Shown one piece after another: positions 37,192 through 47,252 of a stretch of DNA of 64,000 nt; the stretch's first letter is position 1; the number at the start of each line of letters is the position of its first letter. The position numbers and the translations under genes were made by a program. The notes under the pieces are model-generated. The model was given only the letters and a program-made list of their open reading frames with translations, made no database searches and was not told where the DNA came from. The stretch is taken from positions 2,938,001 through 3,002,000 of the forward strand of contig CP026657.1 in NCBI GenBank assembly GCA_023525915.1. Reading direction: 5' to 3'. The DNA is from Acetispira formosa (nom. nud.). Its GTDB lineage: Bacteria; Desulfobacterota; Desulfarculia; Adiutricales; Adiutricaceae.

Positions 37192-38088
37192 ATGGAAATC
37201 AGTGCAAAACTGGTCAAGGAACTTAGAGACAAGACCAACTCCGGTATGATGGATTGCAAAAAGGCGCTGGCCGAGTGCGAATGCGACCTTGAAAAAGCCG
37301 TGGACTGGCTGCGCCAGAAAGGCCTGATGACCGCCCGCAAACGGGCCGGCCGCGCCACCAAGGAAGGCCTGATCGTGGCCAATGTCAGCCCGGATATGAA
37401 AACCGGCGCGATGGTCGAGCTGAACTGCGAAACCGACTTCGTGGCCAAAAACGAAGGTTTCCAGAAACTGGCCATGGATGTGGTCGAAATGCTGCTCACC
37501 TCCGACGCTCCGGCCGACCTCACCGCCCTTCTGTCTCGCAACATGAGCTGCGGCGGAACGGTTGACGACGCCCTCAAAGCCCTGGTGGGCACTATCGGCG
37601 AAAACATGAACCTGCGCCGTTTCGCGGTCAGCAAGGCTTCAGACGGCGCTTTCATCCATACCTACATCCACGGCCCCGGCCGCCTTGGCGTTATGGTGGA
37701 ACTGGCCGCGGAGAAAATGGGCGCCCCGGCTGAAGAGCTGGCCCACAATATCGCCCTGCACATCGCCGCCTCCAGCCCGGCCGCCCTCAGTGAGGACGAA
37801 GTCCCGGCCGAGATGCTGGAACGCGAAAAGGGCGTTTTCCGGGCCAAGCTGGCCGAGCAGGGCAAGCCCGAAAATATGTGGGACAAAATCATGGTCGGCC
37901 AGATCAAGAAGTTCTACAGTGAAGTCGTCCTGGTTCATCAGGCCTATGTCAAGGACCCGGCCAAATCCATCTCCGATGTCCTGAAAGACGCCCAGGCCGA
38001 TTGCGGCAAGGTTGAAATCAAGTCTTTCACCCGTTTCCAACTCGGCGAAGAATTGCCGGGCGAAGAAACCGCCTCTGACGACGAATAA
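37192..38088 (+). CDS. tsf: Translation elongation factor Ts
   Basis: A 298-aa EF-Ts, the nucleotide exchange factor of EF-Tu. The N-terminal UBA-like domain contains VKELRDKTNSGMMDCKKALA and the exchange motif near VAKNEGFQ (TDFVAKN). The core dimerisation regions and a C-terminal helical part follow. There is good spacing from a TAGGAG ribosome site. The gene order rpsB-tsf is conserved across bacteria; here it is interrupted by a family A repeat. Confidence 0.97.
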   Translation: MEISAKLVKELRDKTNSGMMDCKKALAECECDLEKAVDWLRQKGLMTARKRAGRATKEGLIVANVSPDMKTGAMVELNCETDFVAKNEGFQKLAMDVVEMLLTSDAPADLTALLSRNMSCGGTVDDALKALVGTIGENMNLRRFAVSKASDGAFIHTYIHGPGRLGVMVELAAEKMGAPAEELAHNIALHIAASSPAALSEDEVPAEMLEREKGVFRAKLAEQGKPENMWDKIMVGQIKKFYSEVVLVHQAYVKDPAKSISDVLKDAQADCGKVEIKSFTRFQLGEELPGEETASDDE

Positions 38089-38161
38089 GCCTTTGCCGGC
38101 GGCTCCCAAAGAGTCGCCGGCCTTTTAATAGCCTTTTGCACTATTTCTTAGGGCGTCTGAA

Positions 38162-38881
38162 ATGAGCGAATACAAGTATAAAACGGTTTTATTGAAACTT
38201 TCCGGCGAAGCCCTCCAAGGCCCGACCGGCTTCGGCCTTGACCCCGATACTCTTGAAAGCATTGCCGCCCAGGTTGCGGAAGTGGCCCAGGCCGGGGTCC
38301 GGGTGGGCATGGTCATCGGCGGCGGCAACATCTTCAGGGGTCAGGCCCTGGCCGAGCGCGGCATGAACCGCGTCACCGGCGACCACATGGGCATGCTGGC
38401 CACGGTCATAAACGCTCTGGCCATGCAGGATGCTCTCGAGCGCCAAGGCTTGGCCACCAGAGTCCAGAGCGCCATCAGCATGTATCAGATCACCGAGCCG
38501 TTCATCCGCCGCAAAGCCATGCGGCACCTGGAAAAGGGCCGGGTGGTCATCTTCGCCAGCGGCACCGGCAACCCCTATTTCACCACTGATACGGCCGCCG
38601 TACTCCGGGCCAGCGAAATCGGCGCGGAAGTGATCCTCAAGGCCACCAACGTGGACGGCATTTACGACTGTGATCCCAAAACCAACCCCGAAGCCGTCCT
38701 CCACCCGACCCTAACCTTCATGCGGGCCATCAGAGACCGCCTGAAAGTGATGGATACCACGGCTTTTTCCCTGGCCATGGAAAACAAAATTCCCCTCTTG
38801 GTGTTCAACCTATTCAAAACCGGCAACATCAAAAGGGCTCTCCAGGGCGAACCGGTCGGAACCCTGGTCACCGACGAATAG
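38162..38881 (+). CDS. pyrH: UMP kinase
   Basis: A 239-aa hexameric UMP kinase of the amino acid kinase fold. It phosphorylates UMP to UDP. Seen are the N-terminal [55 protein letters not shown] and the [13 protein letters not shown] loop. The length is normal. It starts 73 nt after tsf, which is consistent with one operon. Confidence 0.97.
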   Translation: MSEYKYKTVLLKLSGEALQGPTGFGLDPDTLESIAAQVAEVAQAGVRVGMVIGGGNIFRGQALAERGMNRVTGDHMGMLATVINALAMQDALERQGLATRVQSAISMYQITEPFIRRKAMRHLEKGRVVIFASGTGNPYFTTDTAAVLRASEIGAEVILKATNVDGIYDCDPKTNPEAVLHPTLTFMRAIRDRLKVMDTTAFSLAMENKIPLLVFNLFKTGNIKRALQGEPVGTLVTDE

Positions 38882-38913
38882 TTTCGCCAGATTTCAACAA
38901 AGGCGCGAATTCA

Positions 38914-39085
38914 CCAGTATTTCTAATTTACAGCCTACCCAGCTCCTTAACGCGGTGGTCGAACAAAGTGAGACGGAGCGAAGCGACTGGTTTTTACGCC
39001 AAAAAACCTGCTCGCGAAGCAAAAATCACACTTTTTACGTAGCTACGGGCCGTAAATTGAAGTCAAAAAACCCATTTATAATGTA
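38914..39085. repeat. Family A repeat between pyrH and frr
   Basis: A worn copy in reverse orientation: left end AGTATTTCTAATTTACAGC, core GAGACGGAGCGAAGCGACTGG and GCAAAAATCACACTTTTTACG, right end near TTTATAATG. It ends 16 nt before frr, so its last part supplies sequence close to the frr ribosome site. Confidence 0.75.
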
Positions 39086-39100
39086 ACGGGAGTTCAGATT

Positions 39101-39664
39101 ATGAGCATGGTAGACGACATTTACAGTGACATAAAGGACCGCATGGACAAAACCGTTCAGGCGCTGGTGAAAAGTTTCACCAAAATCCGCACCGGCCGGG
39201 CCACTCCGGCTCTCCTTGACGGCCTGTCGGCCGACTACTACGGCACTCCCACTCCCTTGACCCAGATGGCCTCCATCACCGCGCCTGAGCCGCGCCTGTT
39301 GATGATTCAGCCTTGGGACGCCCAGGCCATGGGTGAAATCGAAAAGGCCATTCTCAAGTCCGAGCTGGGCCTGACCCCCCAGAATGACGGCAAAGTCATC
39401 CGCATAACCATTCCCAGCCTGACCCAGGAGCGCCGCAAAGATCTTTCTAAGCTGGTCAAGAAAAACGCTGAAGACGCCAAAGTGGCTTTGCGTAATATCC
39501 GTCGTGAAGCCAACGAAATGCTCAAGGATCTGAAAAAGGAAAAAGAGATCAGCGAAGACGATCAGGCCAAAGCTGAAGCCCAGGTGCAGAAGATCACTGA
39601 TGATTTTGTTAAGCAGGTCGATAGCGAAGCCCAGGTCAAAGAAAAAGAAATTTTAGAATTTTAA
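39101..39664 (+). CDS. frr: Ribosome recycling factor
   Basis: A 187-aa RRF that splits post-termination ribosomes with EF-G. Family segments are [48 protein letters not shown] and the long C-terminal helix with [20 protein letters not shown]. The length is typical. It closes the rpsB-tsf-pyrH-frr group. Confidence 0.97.
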   Translation: MSMVDDIYSDIKDRMDKTVQALVKSFTKIRTGRATPALLDGLSADYYGTPTPLTQMASITAPEPRLLMIQPWDAQAMGEIEKAILKSELGLTPQNDGKVIRITIPSLTQERRKDLSKLVKKNAEDAKVALRNIRREANEMLKDLKKEKEISEDDQAKAEAQVQKITDDFVKQVDSEAQVKEKEILEF

Positions 39665-39669
39665 AGAGG

Positions 39670-40385
39670 AAGAGGGGGGCTCTGCCCCTCCACCCCGCAA
39701 GGGGGCAAAGCCCCCTTGACCCCCACCCGGTGTGCGGTCAAGGGCGCTAAATGGTGCCCCCTCAGAGCATTGCGTCACCGCCGCGATGGACGCGGCGCTG
39801 CCGCTGGTTTAAGTTTAGGCCGTTTCACCCCCGTCAGGTAAAAACATCGATAAATAAGGTGGCTCGCGGCTGGCTTAGAATTCCAACACTGTGTCCGCCG
39901 TGCCTATAGGTTATGGCCTCGGTTAACTCTATACGGTAGGAAGTGACGGCGATAGTACCATTCCGTCCCGCCACCCGTTGCCACTTCCGCGATTTATCCT
40001 CAACTGATGTATTCATGGGCCCCTATGGGCAACTCTCTCACCGCACGAAATAACAACTATCCGCACCGGCCGCCAAAACTATCGTCCCCAAAATGTAACA
40101 TCAGGAAAATCCAACCTTAATAGCCAATGTGGACTAGGAAGAGGGGCGGAAAATTTTCTGTAGAGAACCTTTATATTAGCGCCACTTGTCTGAGCTTCGT
40201 CTTCGAAGCGAGTTGTGGCGCTAATATAAAGGTGAACGAAAGAAATTTTTCCGCCCCTCTTCCGGGTACCGCCGAGGATGTCAGCACTGACAAAAAGAAA
40301 CCGGTGCACGACTATGATCGCACACCGGTTTGGGGTCAAGGGGGCTTTGCCCCCTTGCGGGGTGGAGGGGCGGAGCCCCCCTCTT
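39670..40385. repeat. About 0.7-kb non-coding element bounded by 71-bp inverted repeats
   Basis: The segments 39670-39740 and 40314-40385 are near-perfect inverted repeats of about 71 bp. They are themselves rich in short palindromes such as GGGGGCAAAGCCCCC. The interior holds no convincing gene (only a 60-codon frame on the minus strand at 39834-40016) but includes a very long palindrome at 40137-40262. It lies between frr and the FleQ-like gene. Its GC-rich ends could act as terminators in both directions. Confidence 0.7.
40137..40262. repeat. Long palindrome related to family B hairpin II
   Basis: The arms 40137-40185 and 40214-40262 pair over about 49 bp with minor mismatches. The outer part of each arm (GGGCGGAAAATTTTCTGTA and its partner) resembles family B hairpin II, but the inner stem and the loop are different. 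Confidence 0.75.
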
Positions 40386-40438
40386 CAAATCGCTTTAAGA
40401 GACAGCTTGAGTTTTGAGCGTCAAAATATTATCATATA

Positions 40439-40464
40439 CTGATATCAAAAGTTCCCGATATCAG
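40439..40464 (+). promoter_or_regulatory. 8-bp inverted repeat before the FleQ-like gene
   Basis: CTGATATC (40439-40446) and GATATCAG (40457-40464) are separated by 10 nt. They lie 20 nt before the start codon, a good place for a repressor or autoregulatory site. Confidence 0.4.
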
Positions 40465-40483
40465 TCGGTCTTTGGAGGCGCGA

Positions 40484-42034
40484 ATGAGTGACATATTAAT
40501 TGTTGTCAAAGATGACAAACTGGCCGGTACGCTGTCAACCGCTTGTCAGGATCGCGGGGCGGCCACCTTCAGGGCCCTTGGCGCGGCCCAGGCTCTGCCG
40601 GAGATAAGCCCTTCCGGCGGCGGCCGCAAGTGGGACGGCCTCATTCTCGACCTCAGTTACAGCCAGGGGAAGCCGCAGGCCTTGGTGGATGATTTTCTTA
40701 GCGCCAATCCTGATATTAAGATCGTTGCTTTGGGGCGGAATATTGAGGTGAAAACCCTCACCGGCCTTATGCGGGCCGGAATCTTTGATTTTATGGAACT
40801 GCCGCCCGACCCGGTCGAGCTGACCAACTGCCTGGATAACCTTCTGGGACGGCTGGGGCCGGCGGCCAAAAGTAAGGCCAAGCCCGGCACGGTCAATCCG
40901 GATCGCTTTAATAACATCGTCGGCCAGAGCGTTGCCTTGAAAAAGGTTTTTCGAATGGTCGACAAGGTTGCGGCCACTGATTCCACAGTCATGATCCACG
41001 GTGAGAGCGGCACCGGCAAGGAACTTATCGCCCGGGCCATTCATCAGAACAGCCCACGGGCTGAACGGCCCCTTATTCCGGTCAATTGCGGGGCTATCCC
41101 TGAAGAGCTGCTGGAAGCTGAGCTGTTCGGGCATGAAAAGGGGGCCTTTACCAACGCTATCCGTACCCGCATCGGCCGCTTTGAAATGGCTGACGACAGC
41201 ACCATCTTTCTGGACGAAATCGGCGATATGAGCCCCAAGCTTCAGGTCAAGCTTTTAAGGGTCTTGCAGGAGCACGAGTTTGAAAGGGTCGGCGGAGACC
41301 GGGTTATCAAGGTCGATATCAGGGTTATTACGGCCACTCACGTTGATCTGGCCAAAGCGGTTGAGGAGGGGCGCTTTCGTGAGGATTTGTTTTATCGGCT
41401 AAATGTTATTCCCGTTACCATGCCGCCCTTACGGGATCGGCTGGGGGACGTGCCGCTCTTGATTGATTATTTTTTGAAGCGTTTTCAGGAAACGCGCGGC
41501 AGCGAAGTCACCGGAGTGGAACAGGCCGCCATGAAGCGGCTGTTGACCTACGGCTGGCCGGGGAATGTGCGTGAGCTTGAAAATCTGATAGAACGCATGG
41601 TCACTCTGGCTGACGAAAATATCCTGACCGTGGACGATCTGCCCATTAAACTTATTGAAGCCACTGAAGGGCTGGAGCCGCCGGAAATCGTCTGCGCGGT
41701 GATGAGCGACGAAGCGGCTGATGAAGATGAGACCTCCGGGCCGGCTGTCGTTCAGGCTATGCCGGAGGCGGCCCCGGCGATTCAACCGGCGGGCGCAGCC
41801 GCGTCAGATCCGGTTCCCCAGGCGGCCCCTTCAATGGAGGCGGCCGTTATGTCCGATTCATGGGCTTTCCCGGAAGAGGGCCTGGATTTTAATGCCCTGA
41901 TTTCAGCCTATGAGGACAAACTCATCTGCGGCGCGCTGGAGGCGGCCGGGGGCGTCAAAAATAAGGCGGCCAACCTTTTGGGGCTTAATCGCACCACTCT
42001 GGTGGAGAAAATGCGCAAAAAAGGCCTGGGCTGA
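40484..42034 (+). CDS. Sigma-54-dependent flagellar regulator, FleQ/FlrC type
   Basis: A 516-aa enhancer-binding protein. Residues 1-125 are a receiver-like domain with the ILIVVKDD acidic pair and an Asp in LILDLSY; the usual phosphorylation surroundings are weak. The AAA+ domain has the Walker A GESGTGKE, GHEKGAFTNA (the sigma-54 contact loop, normally GAFTGA), TIFLDEIGDM and the arginine-finger region FREDLFYRLN. After an acidic/Ala-Pro-rich linker there is a Fis-type HTH with LNRTTLVEKMRKKGL, typical of FleQ and its relatives. The ATG at 40484 has GGAGG five bases upstream. Flagellar genes downstream support a role as master regulator of flagellar genes. Confidence 0.82.
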   Translation: MSDILIVVKDDKLAGTLSTACQDRGAATFRALGAAQALPEISPSGGGRKWDGLILDLSYSQGKPQALVDDFLSANPDIKIVALGRNIEVKTLTGLMRAGIFDFMELPPDPVELTNCLDNLLGRLGPAAKSKAKPGTVNPDRFNNIVGQSVALKKVFRMVDKVAATDSTVMIHGESGTGKELIARAIHQNSPRAERPLIPVNCGAIPEELLEAELFGHEKGAFTNAIRTRIGRFEMADDSTIFLDEIGDMSPKLQVKLLRVLQEHEFERVGGDRVIKVDIRVITATHVDLAKAVEEGRFREDLFYRLNVIPVTMPPLRDRLGDVPLLIDYFLKRFQETRGSEVTGVEQAAMKRLLTYGWPGNVRELENLIERMVTLADENILTVDDLPIKLIEATEGLEPPEIVCAVMSDEAADEDETSGPAVVQAMPEAAPAIQPAGAAASDPVPQAAPSMEAAVMSDSWAFPEEGLDFNALISAYEDKLICGALEAAGGVKNKAANLLGLNRTTLVEKMRKKGLG

Positions 42035-42153
42035 ACCGCTCACATTTTGCCGCTATGAACTGGCTTCGAATATGCATTGGATAAAACGGAGGTTTTTGCC
42101 GATACATTATAGCGGGCCGCGCGACTTGGGTTTCAAAGCGCTTCAGGCCTGGT

Positions 42154-45100
42154 TTGGTAACCATTAAGCAGAGGACATCGATTATTAGCTATTCATCGTC
42201 CTGGATATGGCGAGGTCTCCGTTTTTTTCGCCCTTATTTTTCCCGCCCTTACAGCGCGGTGACGCTTTTCTACATTCTTTTTCTGACCGTCTGCACGCTT
42301 TTTCCGGCCGCTCTCCAGGCCGCCCCGGCCAATGCCCTGACTCGGGCCGCCATCGGCAGCGGACCTGATTACGCCCGCCTGGTTTTCACCTTCAAAGATC
42401 CCCTGGAAACTTATGTCCTGCGACGCACGGATGTGGATAAGCTCGTTATAGATCTCGGGCCGGCCAGTTTTGACCGCTCCATGCCCATGCCCAGCCACCC
42501 GCTGATCCCGGGGGTGGCCGTCAGTCAGGAAAACGGGCGGCTCATCGCCAATATTGACGTGGCTCCCGTCCGCTATGAATTGCGCCATTTCCAGAGCCGC
42601 GACCAGCATTCACTGGTTATCGACATAAAAAATGTAGAGGAAGAGGCCCCTCAGGCCACTCAACAGCCTCAGGGGCTGGATATCAAGCCTCTGGCCATTC
42701 CGACGCTGCCGGAGATGACTGAAATTCTGACTCTGACCATCCCCCCCAGACCGCCGGAGGCCGGGCCGGATCAGGCCGAAAATCTGTATCACCGCATTCT
42801 GAAGGAGTTGGCCGCCCGCTATAACCAGGAGGCCCTGGCCGACCTGGAGGAATTTGTGCGGCTGTTCCCCAATCACCAACTGATTGAACCGGTCAGTTAC
42901 CTGTTGGGGGAGGCCTATTACCTGAACGGAACGCCGCAGGATACTTATGCCCAGGCCACCAATGCCTGGAGGAGTGCGCTGGAGAAATGGCCGCAGAGCA
43001 CGCTGGCTCCCCGTGCCCGCTTCATGCTGGCCCAGGCCGATCAGGATCTGGGCTATAACAACGAAGCCGCCGCCCAGTTCAAATTGATAGCCGACGACGC
43101 CTTGAACCCGGACGATATCTACGCCAGGGTCGCCCTCTTGCGAGCCACCGATCTTTTGTTGAACATGGGGCTGATTGATGAGGCCCGCAAAACGCTGGAG
43201 CCGGTGCTGGAGCAGGGGCTGGCCGACGATCTCGGCCTGGAGTCATATGCCAGGCTGGGCATGGCCGATTTTTATCAGGGTTTTTACAGCCAGGCCAATG
43301 AGATTTTCCGTGAAGCCCTGCGTCTGGCCCCCGATCTTTACCTGAACTATCCAGATATGATGTATGCTATCGGCGAGGGATATCATTATCTCGACCGGCC
43401 GGATCTTTCACGCATGTTTTTGATGCACACTCTCAACCTCATGCCCAATCATCCCAAGGCCGACGTTATCATGGCCCGCATTGGCGACAATTACCGCAAG
43501 GAAGGCCGCGACAAGGACGCCATGGCCATTTATGGCGCGGCCCGCCGTCATTTTCCCAACGGTGACGGCGGACTGATCAGCCAGGTGCGTCTGGCCGACA
43601 TGGGGGCCCTGCACAGCTTTTTCCGGCAGGATAAGGTTTTTGACGCTTTGGAGAGGGGCACTCGTCAGGCCACGGTGGAGATGTATAAACAGATTGTGGA
43701 TACCGGCTCCACTTCGCCGCTCCTGCAATTGGCCCAGCTCAAGATCGGAGCGGCTCTCCATGAGGACGGCGAGAATCACGAAGCCATAAAATGGCTGCGG
43801 GAGCTGGAGATCAACAATCCCAAGAGCCCGCTTCTGGCTGAAGCGCTGCCTCTTTTGAACCGATCCCTCCTTTCGGATGTGGCCTTACGGCGTGAGCTGG
43901 GAGAATGGCAGGCCATTGCCGATATTTACGCCGACAATTCTTCCTACATTGAAGACGCTGACCGCCCGGCCGTTCTGCGTGTGGTGGCGGAAGCCTATGA
44001 AAAGCTCGGCCGCTATGCCGACGCCCGCGAGATCTGGCGCGAGCTGGAGGAACAGACGCCTGAAAAACGTCTGGAGCGGGCCAAGGGCCTGGTGGTCAAC
44101 AGCATTATGATGGACAAGCCCAACGAGGCCCTTGATTACCTTCTGGCCCTCAAGAGCGAGTTTCCCGATGAGGTGGACTGGACCAGAGAGCACCTGGCGC
44201 GGATTGAAAAAGATCTGGCCAGGCCGGGCAACGCCCAAGCTACCGAAGACCTGCTCCGTTTCCGCACCTTGACGGACGAGGAGCCCATGCGCCAGGAGGC
44301 TTTGTCTGACGCGGTTTCGATTGAGCTGGGCGGCCAGCGTTACGACAAAGCCTCCGCCCTGATGGATCAGTATCGCCGCGAATACCCTGATGATGATTTG
44401 ACGCGTGAATACCTCTTAACCCAGTCTCAGATAGAAGACCGGCAGAGGCGGTATGATAATAGCTGGGATAAACTCTCGGAATTTCGGGTGAACTACCCGG
44501 ACGACCCGCGCGTGGCGGAACTGTTGCGGAGCCAGATTCAGCGGGCCGACAGCCTGGGGCGGCCGGATGACGCTTTCCGGTTTATGGAGCTTTACAGGGG
44601 CCGTTACCCCGACAATCCAGAAAGCCGCAACCTTTTGATTGAGAAAATGAACCGGGAATGGGACATGGGGCGCTACCCGGAATCGCGGGAATCTCTGAAC
44701 GCTTTCCGCCGTGAATACCCTGGTGATCCGGCCATTCCCCAGCTTTTAATGAACCGGGCCGACAGCGATTGGGGCCTTGGCCGCTATGATGATTCCCAAT
44801 GGGCGGCCGATGAACTGTTGCTGAATTACCCCAATGATCCGCGCGTCCAGGATTATCTGATTGAGCGAGCCCGCCGGGATTGGGCGGCCCAGAGGTACGA
44901 TCAATCACAGGCTATGGTCGATCAGTTGATGCGCTCTTTTCCCGGTGATTCGCGTCTGGCCGATCTCCTTCTGGAGCGGGCGGGCGGCGATTGGGGCCGG
45001 GGCCGCATACAGGCGGCCCAGAAGGATTGGGATGATTTCCGGCGGGCTTTCCCGGATGACCCAAGGGTCGGGCCATCATATGTTGACCAGTATAAAAAGA

Positions 45101-46128
45101 GCATTGCCGGAGGCCTGACTGACCCAGCTTTCCAACTGGCCGAGGAATACCGTCTGGCCCGCCCGGAGGATGTATCTCTCCAGGCTGACCTGATGCTGGA
45201 ACAGGCCCGGGATTATTTCGCGGTCGGCCGGTCCAATGACGGTCTCGGCCTCTGGACTCGCTTCCGGGAGACTTATCCTGATGATTCGCGCGTGCCTGAT
45301 CTATTGCTTATTCAAGCCCGCCAGGAAATGAAGGAATCCCGGTTTGAGGACGCTTTGAAGCACTATCAGGAGTTCATCAATCAGTATCCCGACAACGCGC
45401 TGACGCCCAGCGTCTATCTGGAAACGGCGGCGGCGGAGACGCGTCTGGGCCGCCAGGAGGACGCCTGGAACCACTTGGATCGCTTTCAAAAGCTCTATCC
45501 TGAGCATGTGGCCAGGCCCAAGGCCATTCTCGATCAGGTGGAAACCGGCCGAAGCTTGGGCCGTTATGACGACGCCATTGAACTCTATCGCCAGTTCCGG
45601 CGCGAATATCCCAACGCGCCGGAATTTCCGGCCACCTTCCTGGCCCAGGCCCGCCTGGAAATATCTTCCGGCCGCCCCCAGGCGGCGGTGGACACGCTGG
45701 AAGAGGGCATACTCACCTCCCCGCAGTTGGATAGTGAACCCCAGGTTCAGGCGCTTTTGACCGATCTCTATCTGGAAGTGGGCCGCATTGATGACTGGGC
45801 CGCCCTGGTGGAGCGCAACCTGGATCGCGATCCCACCCCTTCGGCCAATCTGGCGGATCGCTTTTTGAAATATAACCAGCTGGCCCAGGTGCATCTTGAG
45901 CTGGATCATCCGGCGGATGCGGAGCGCAACTTTGATTCGGCCATAGCCAACCGTCCGCCGAATGTTTCGCCGGAAACGCTTTATGCCATTGCCGGGTCTT
46001 ATAAAAGGCTGCTCAGGCCTGAAAAGTATGCCGGCACCCTGGCCATGGTGCGCGATTCAGGCGATCCGTTCTGGCAGAAAATCGCCACCGACGAACTGGC
46101 CAGTCTGGAGCCGTCAAATCCGCAATAA
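42154..46128 (+). CDS. Giant AMIN-domain / TPR protein (envelope)
   Basis: About 1320 aa. A basic N-terminus and a hydrophobic segment ending in AALQAAPAN form a signal peptide. Residues 60-150 resemble an AMIN domain (YARLVFTFKDPLETYVLRR, VDKLVIDLGPA), which directs proteins to peptidoglycan or the cell pole. The rest is some 25-30 tetratricopeptide-like repeats. From about residue 700 each unit has the regular form RYDxSxxxLxxFRxxYPDDPR at roughly 35-residue spacing. The start is uncertain: TTG at 42154 lacks a ribosome site, while GAGGA at 42172 precedes an in-frame ATT. Placed after the FleQ-like gene and before flhF, it may be a flagellar or polar envelope scaffold, which is inference. 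Confidence 0.75.
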   Translation: MVTIKQRTSIISYSSSWIWRGLRFFRPYFSRPYSAVTLFYILFLTVCTLFPAALQAAPANALTRAAIGSGPDYARLVFTFKDPLETYVLRRTDVDKLVIDLGPASFDRSMPMPSHPLIPGVAVSQENGRLIANIDVAPVRYELRHFQSRDQHSLVIDIKNVEEEAPQATQQPQGLDIKPLAIPTLPEMTEILTLTIPPRPPEAGPDQAENLYHRILKELAARYNQEALADLEEFVRLFPNHQLIEPVSYLLGEAYYLNGTPQDTYAQATNAWRSALEKWPQSTLAPRARFMLAQADQDLGYNNEAAAQFKLIADDALNPDDIYARVALLRATDLLLNMGLIDEARKTLEPVLEQGLADDLGLESYARLGMADFYQGFYSQANEIFREALRLAPDLYLNYPDMMYAIGEGYHYLDRPDLSRMFLMHTLNLMPNHPKADVIMARIGDNYRKEGRDKDAMAIYGAARRHFPNGDGGLISQVRLADMGALHSFFRQDKVFDALERGTRQATVEMYKQIVDTGSTSPLLQLAQLKIGAALHEDGENHEAIKWLRELEINNPKSPLLAEALPLLNRSLLSDVALRRELGEWQAIADIYADNSSYIEDADRPAVLRVVAEAYEKLGRYADAREIWRELEEQTPEKRLERAKGLVVNSIMMDKPNEALDYLLALKSEFPDEVDWTREHLARIEKDLARPGNAQATEDLLRFRTLTDEEPMRQEALSDAVSIELGGQRYDKASALMDQYRREYPDDDLTREYLLTQSQIEDRQRRYDNSWDKLSEFRVNYPDDPRVAELLRSQIQRADSLGRPDDAFRFMELYRGRYPDNPESRNLLIEKMNREWDMGRYPESRESLNAFRREYPGDPAIPQLLMNRADSDWGLGRYDDSQWAADELLLNYPNDPRVQDYLIERARRDWAAQRYDQSQAMVDQLMRSFPGDSRLADLLLERAGGDWGRGRIQAAQKDWDDFRRAFPDDPRVGPSYVDQYKKSIAGGLTDPAFQLAEEYRLARPEDVSLQADLMLEQARDYFAVGRSNDGLGLWTRFRETYPDDSRVPDLLLIQARQEMKESRFEDALKHYQEFINQYPDNALTPSVYLETAAAETRLGRQEDAWNHLDRFQKLYPEHVARPKAILDQVETGRSLGRYDDAIELYRQFRREYPNAPEFPATFLAQARLEISSGRPQAAVDTLEEGILTSPQLDSEPQVQALLTDLYLEVGRIDDWAALVERNLDRDPTPSANLADRFLKYNQLAQVHLELDHPADAERNFDSAIANRPPNVSPETLYAIAGSYKRLLRPEKYAGTLAMVRDSGDPFWQKIATDELASLEPSNPQ

Positions 46129-46133
46129 TATCC

Positions 46134-46282
46134 CGGCGATTTTAATTATGGCTTTTTCCCTTAAACTGGCAGCTCGTAGCTACCCAAAAAGCGTGGTTTT
46201 TGTGTAGCGAGTTGCTATTTTGCCGTCAAAACCAGTCACTGGCGCACCGTCTCCCCGGAGGGTCGATTCACTATTTTAAAAA
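46134..46282. repeat. Family A repeat after the TPR gene
   Basis: Forward copy with left end CGGCGATTTTAATTATGGC and the core hairpin ACCCAAAAA-GCGTGG-TTTTTGTGT, then CCAGTCACTGGCGCACCGTC. The right inverted end is lost. Confidence 0.75.
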
Positions 46283-46459
46283 TGCCGTCTGCCTTGAGAA
46301 TTGCTGTATAATATCCGGCAGTGGTTGAATATCCGGTCTTTTTCCAGTAAAATAACAAAATAGTTCATTCCCTCCGCCTGAACGCGCCGATGACGCTGAA
46401 AGGACGGATGTATATTATCCACCCACCAGGGTTCGTATGTCTGGCCTGAAAGGTGATAC

Positions 46460-47128
46460 ATGTTGAAAACGTTGTTTCTGGCTCCCGGCCGTTTGTTGGC
46501 CAAACTTGTGGTTGAGGATAAAAAGCGCAATTACCGAAGTGTCCGCAGTAAACCAGTCATCACTCCGGGGACGATATTGATTTCAGTGGCTTTTTGGTTT
46601 CTGATTCTGGCCGGGATACTGGTGATTGTGGATAAAAGCGGGCTATTGAAGCAAGCCCTCGATGCGGGCGTGGAAGTGGCCCAGAATGTTAATGTCATTC
46701 AGGTTCCAGGTGAAGGCGAGCAGCCCAATGGGACGGGCACTGAGGCTGCCTCAACTGGAGGCGGACCGGCCGCCGGTCTGCCGGAAAGCGGCAGCGGCAC
46801 CCTGTCGGGCAACCTGAACAATCCCAGCGAGGGGCCGATAGTGAATGCGCCGCAGTCTTCATCCGCCGAAGCGGTGGAAACCGAGCGGTGGCTGGTGATT
46901 CTGCACACCATTCCCAAAAGCGCCCGCGATGAGGCTGAGAGACGGCAAAATCAGTATCGCAATCGCGGTCTGCATGTGGAGATAATGGATACCGACGCTT
47001 TTCCCCGTTTGGTGGGCGGCAGTTGGATTATCGCCCAGGGCCCGTTTGATGACCGGGCTGCGGCTCTGGAGGCGGCCAATAACGCCAAAGAGTTCAATGC
47101 CAATTTAATGGTGCGCCGGGGATTGTAA
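46460..47128 (+). CDS. SPOR-domain membrane protein
   Basis: A 222-aa protein with a basic cytoplasmic part, one transmembrane helix at about residues 38-60, a Gly/Ser/Pro-rich periplasmic linker and a C-terminal SPOR domain (WLVILHTIPKSARDEAERRQ, then SWIIAQGPFDDRAAALEAAN). SPOR domains bind denuded septal glycan, so it should act at the division site or cell pole. AAAGG precedes the ATG at 46460. It is a single-gene unit ended by a strong terminator. Confidence 0.8.
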   Translation: MLKTLFLAPGRLLAKLVVEDKKRNYRSVRSKPVITPGTILISVAFWFLILAGILVIVDKSGLLKQALDAGVEVAQNVNVIQVPGEGEQPNGTGTEAASTGGGPAAGLPESGSGTLSGNLNNPSEGPIVNAPQSSSAEAVETERWLVILHTIPKSARDEAERRQNQYRNRGLHVEIMDTDAFPRLVGGSWIIAQGPFDDRAAALEAANNAKEFNANLMVRRGL

Positions 47129-47176
47129 GTATCACGCCAATCTTTACCAATTGCCCGTTGGTTGATTTACGGCCAC

Positions 47177-47217
47177 AAAAAAAGCCCCGGAACGATGATC
47201 GTTCCGGGGCTTTTTTT
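47177..47217. terminator. Bidirectional intrinsic terminator
   Basis: A perfect stem of GCCCCGGAACGAT and its complement is preceded by seven A and followed by seven T. It can end both the SPOR transcript and the convergent BI-1 transcript. Confidence 0.95.
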
Positions 47218-47252
47218 ATAATGGAGAACAGTGCGTCAGTTCCGTGTTACGA

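Noticed and set aside
39834..40016. A 60-codon minus-strand frame inside the IR-bounded element
   Set aside because: Short, no ribosome site and no recognised domain; kept only as part of the non-coding element.
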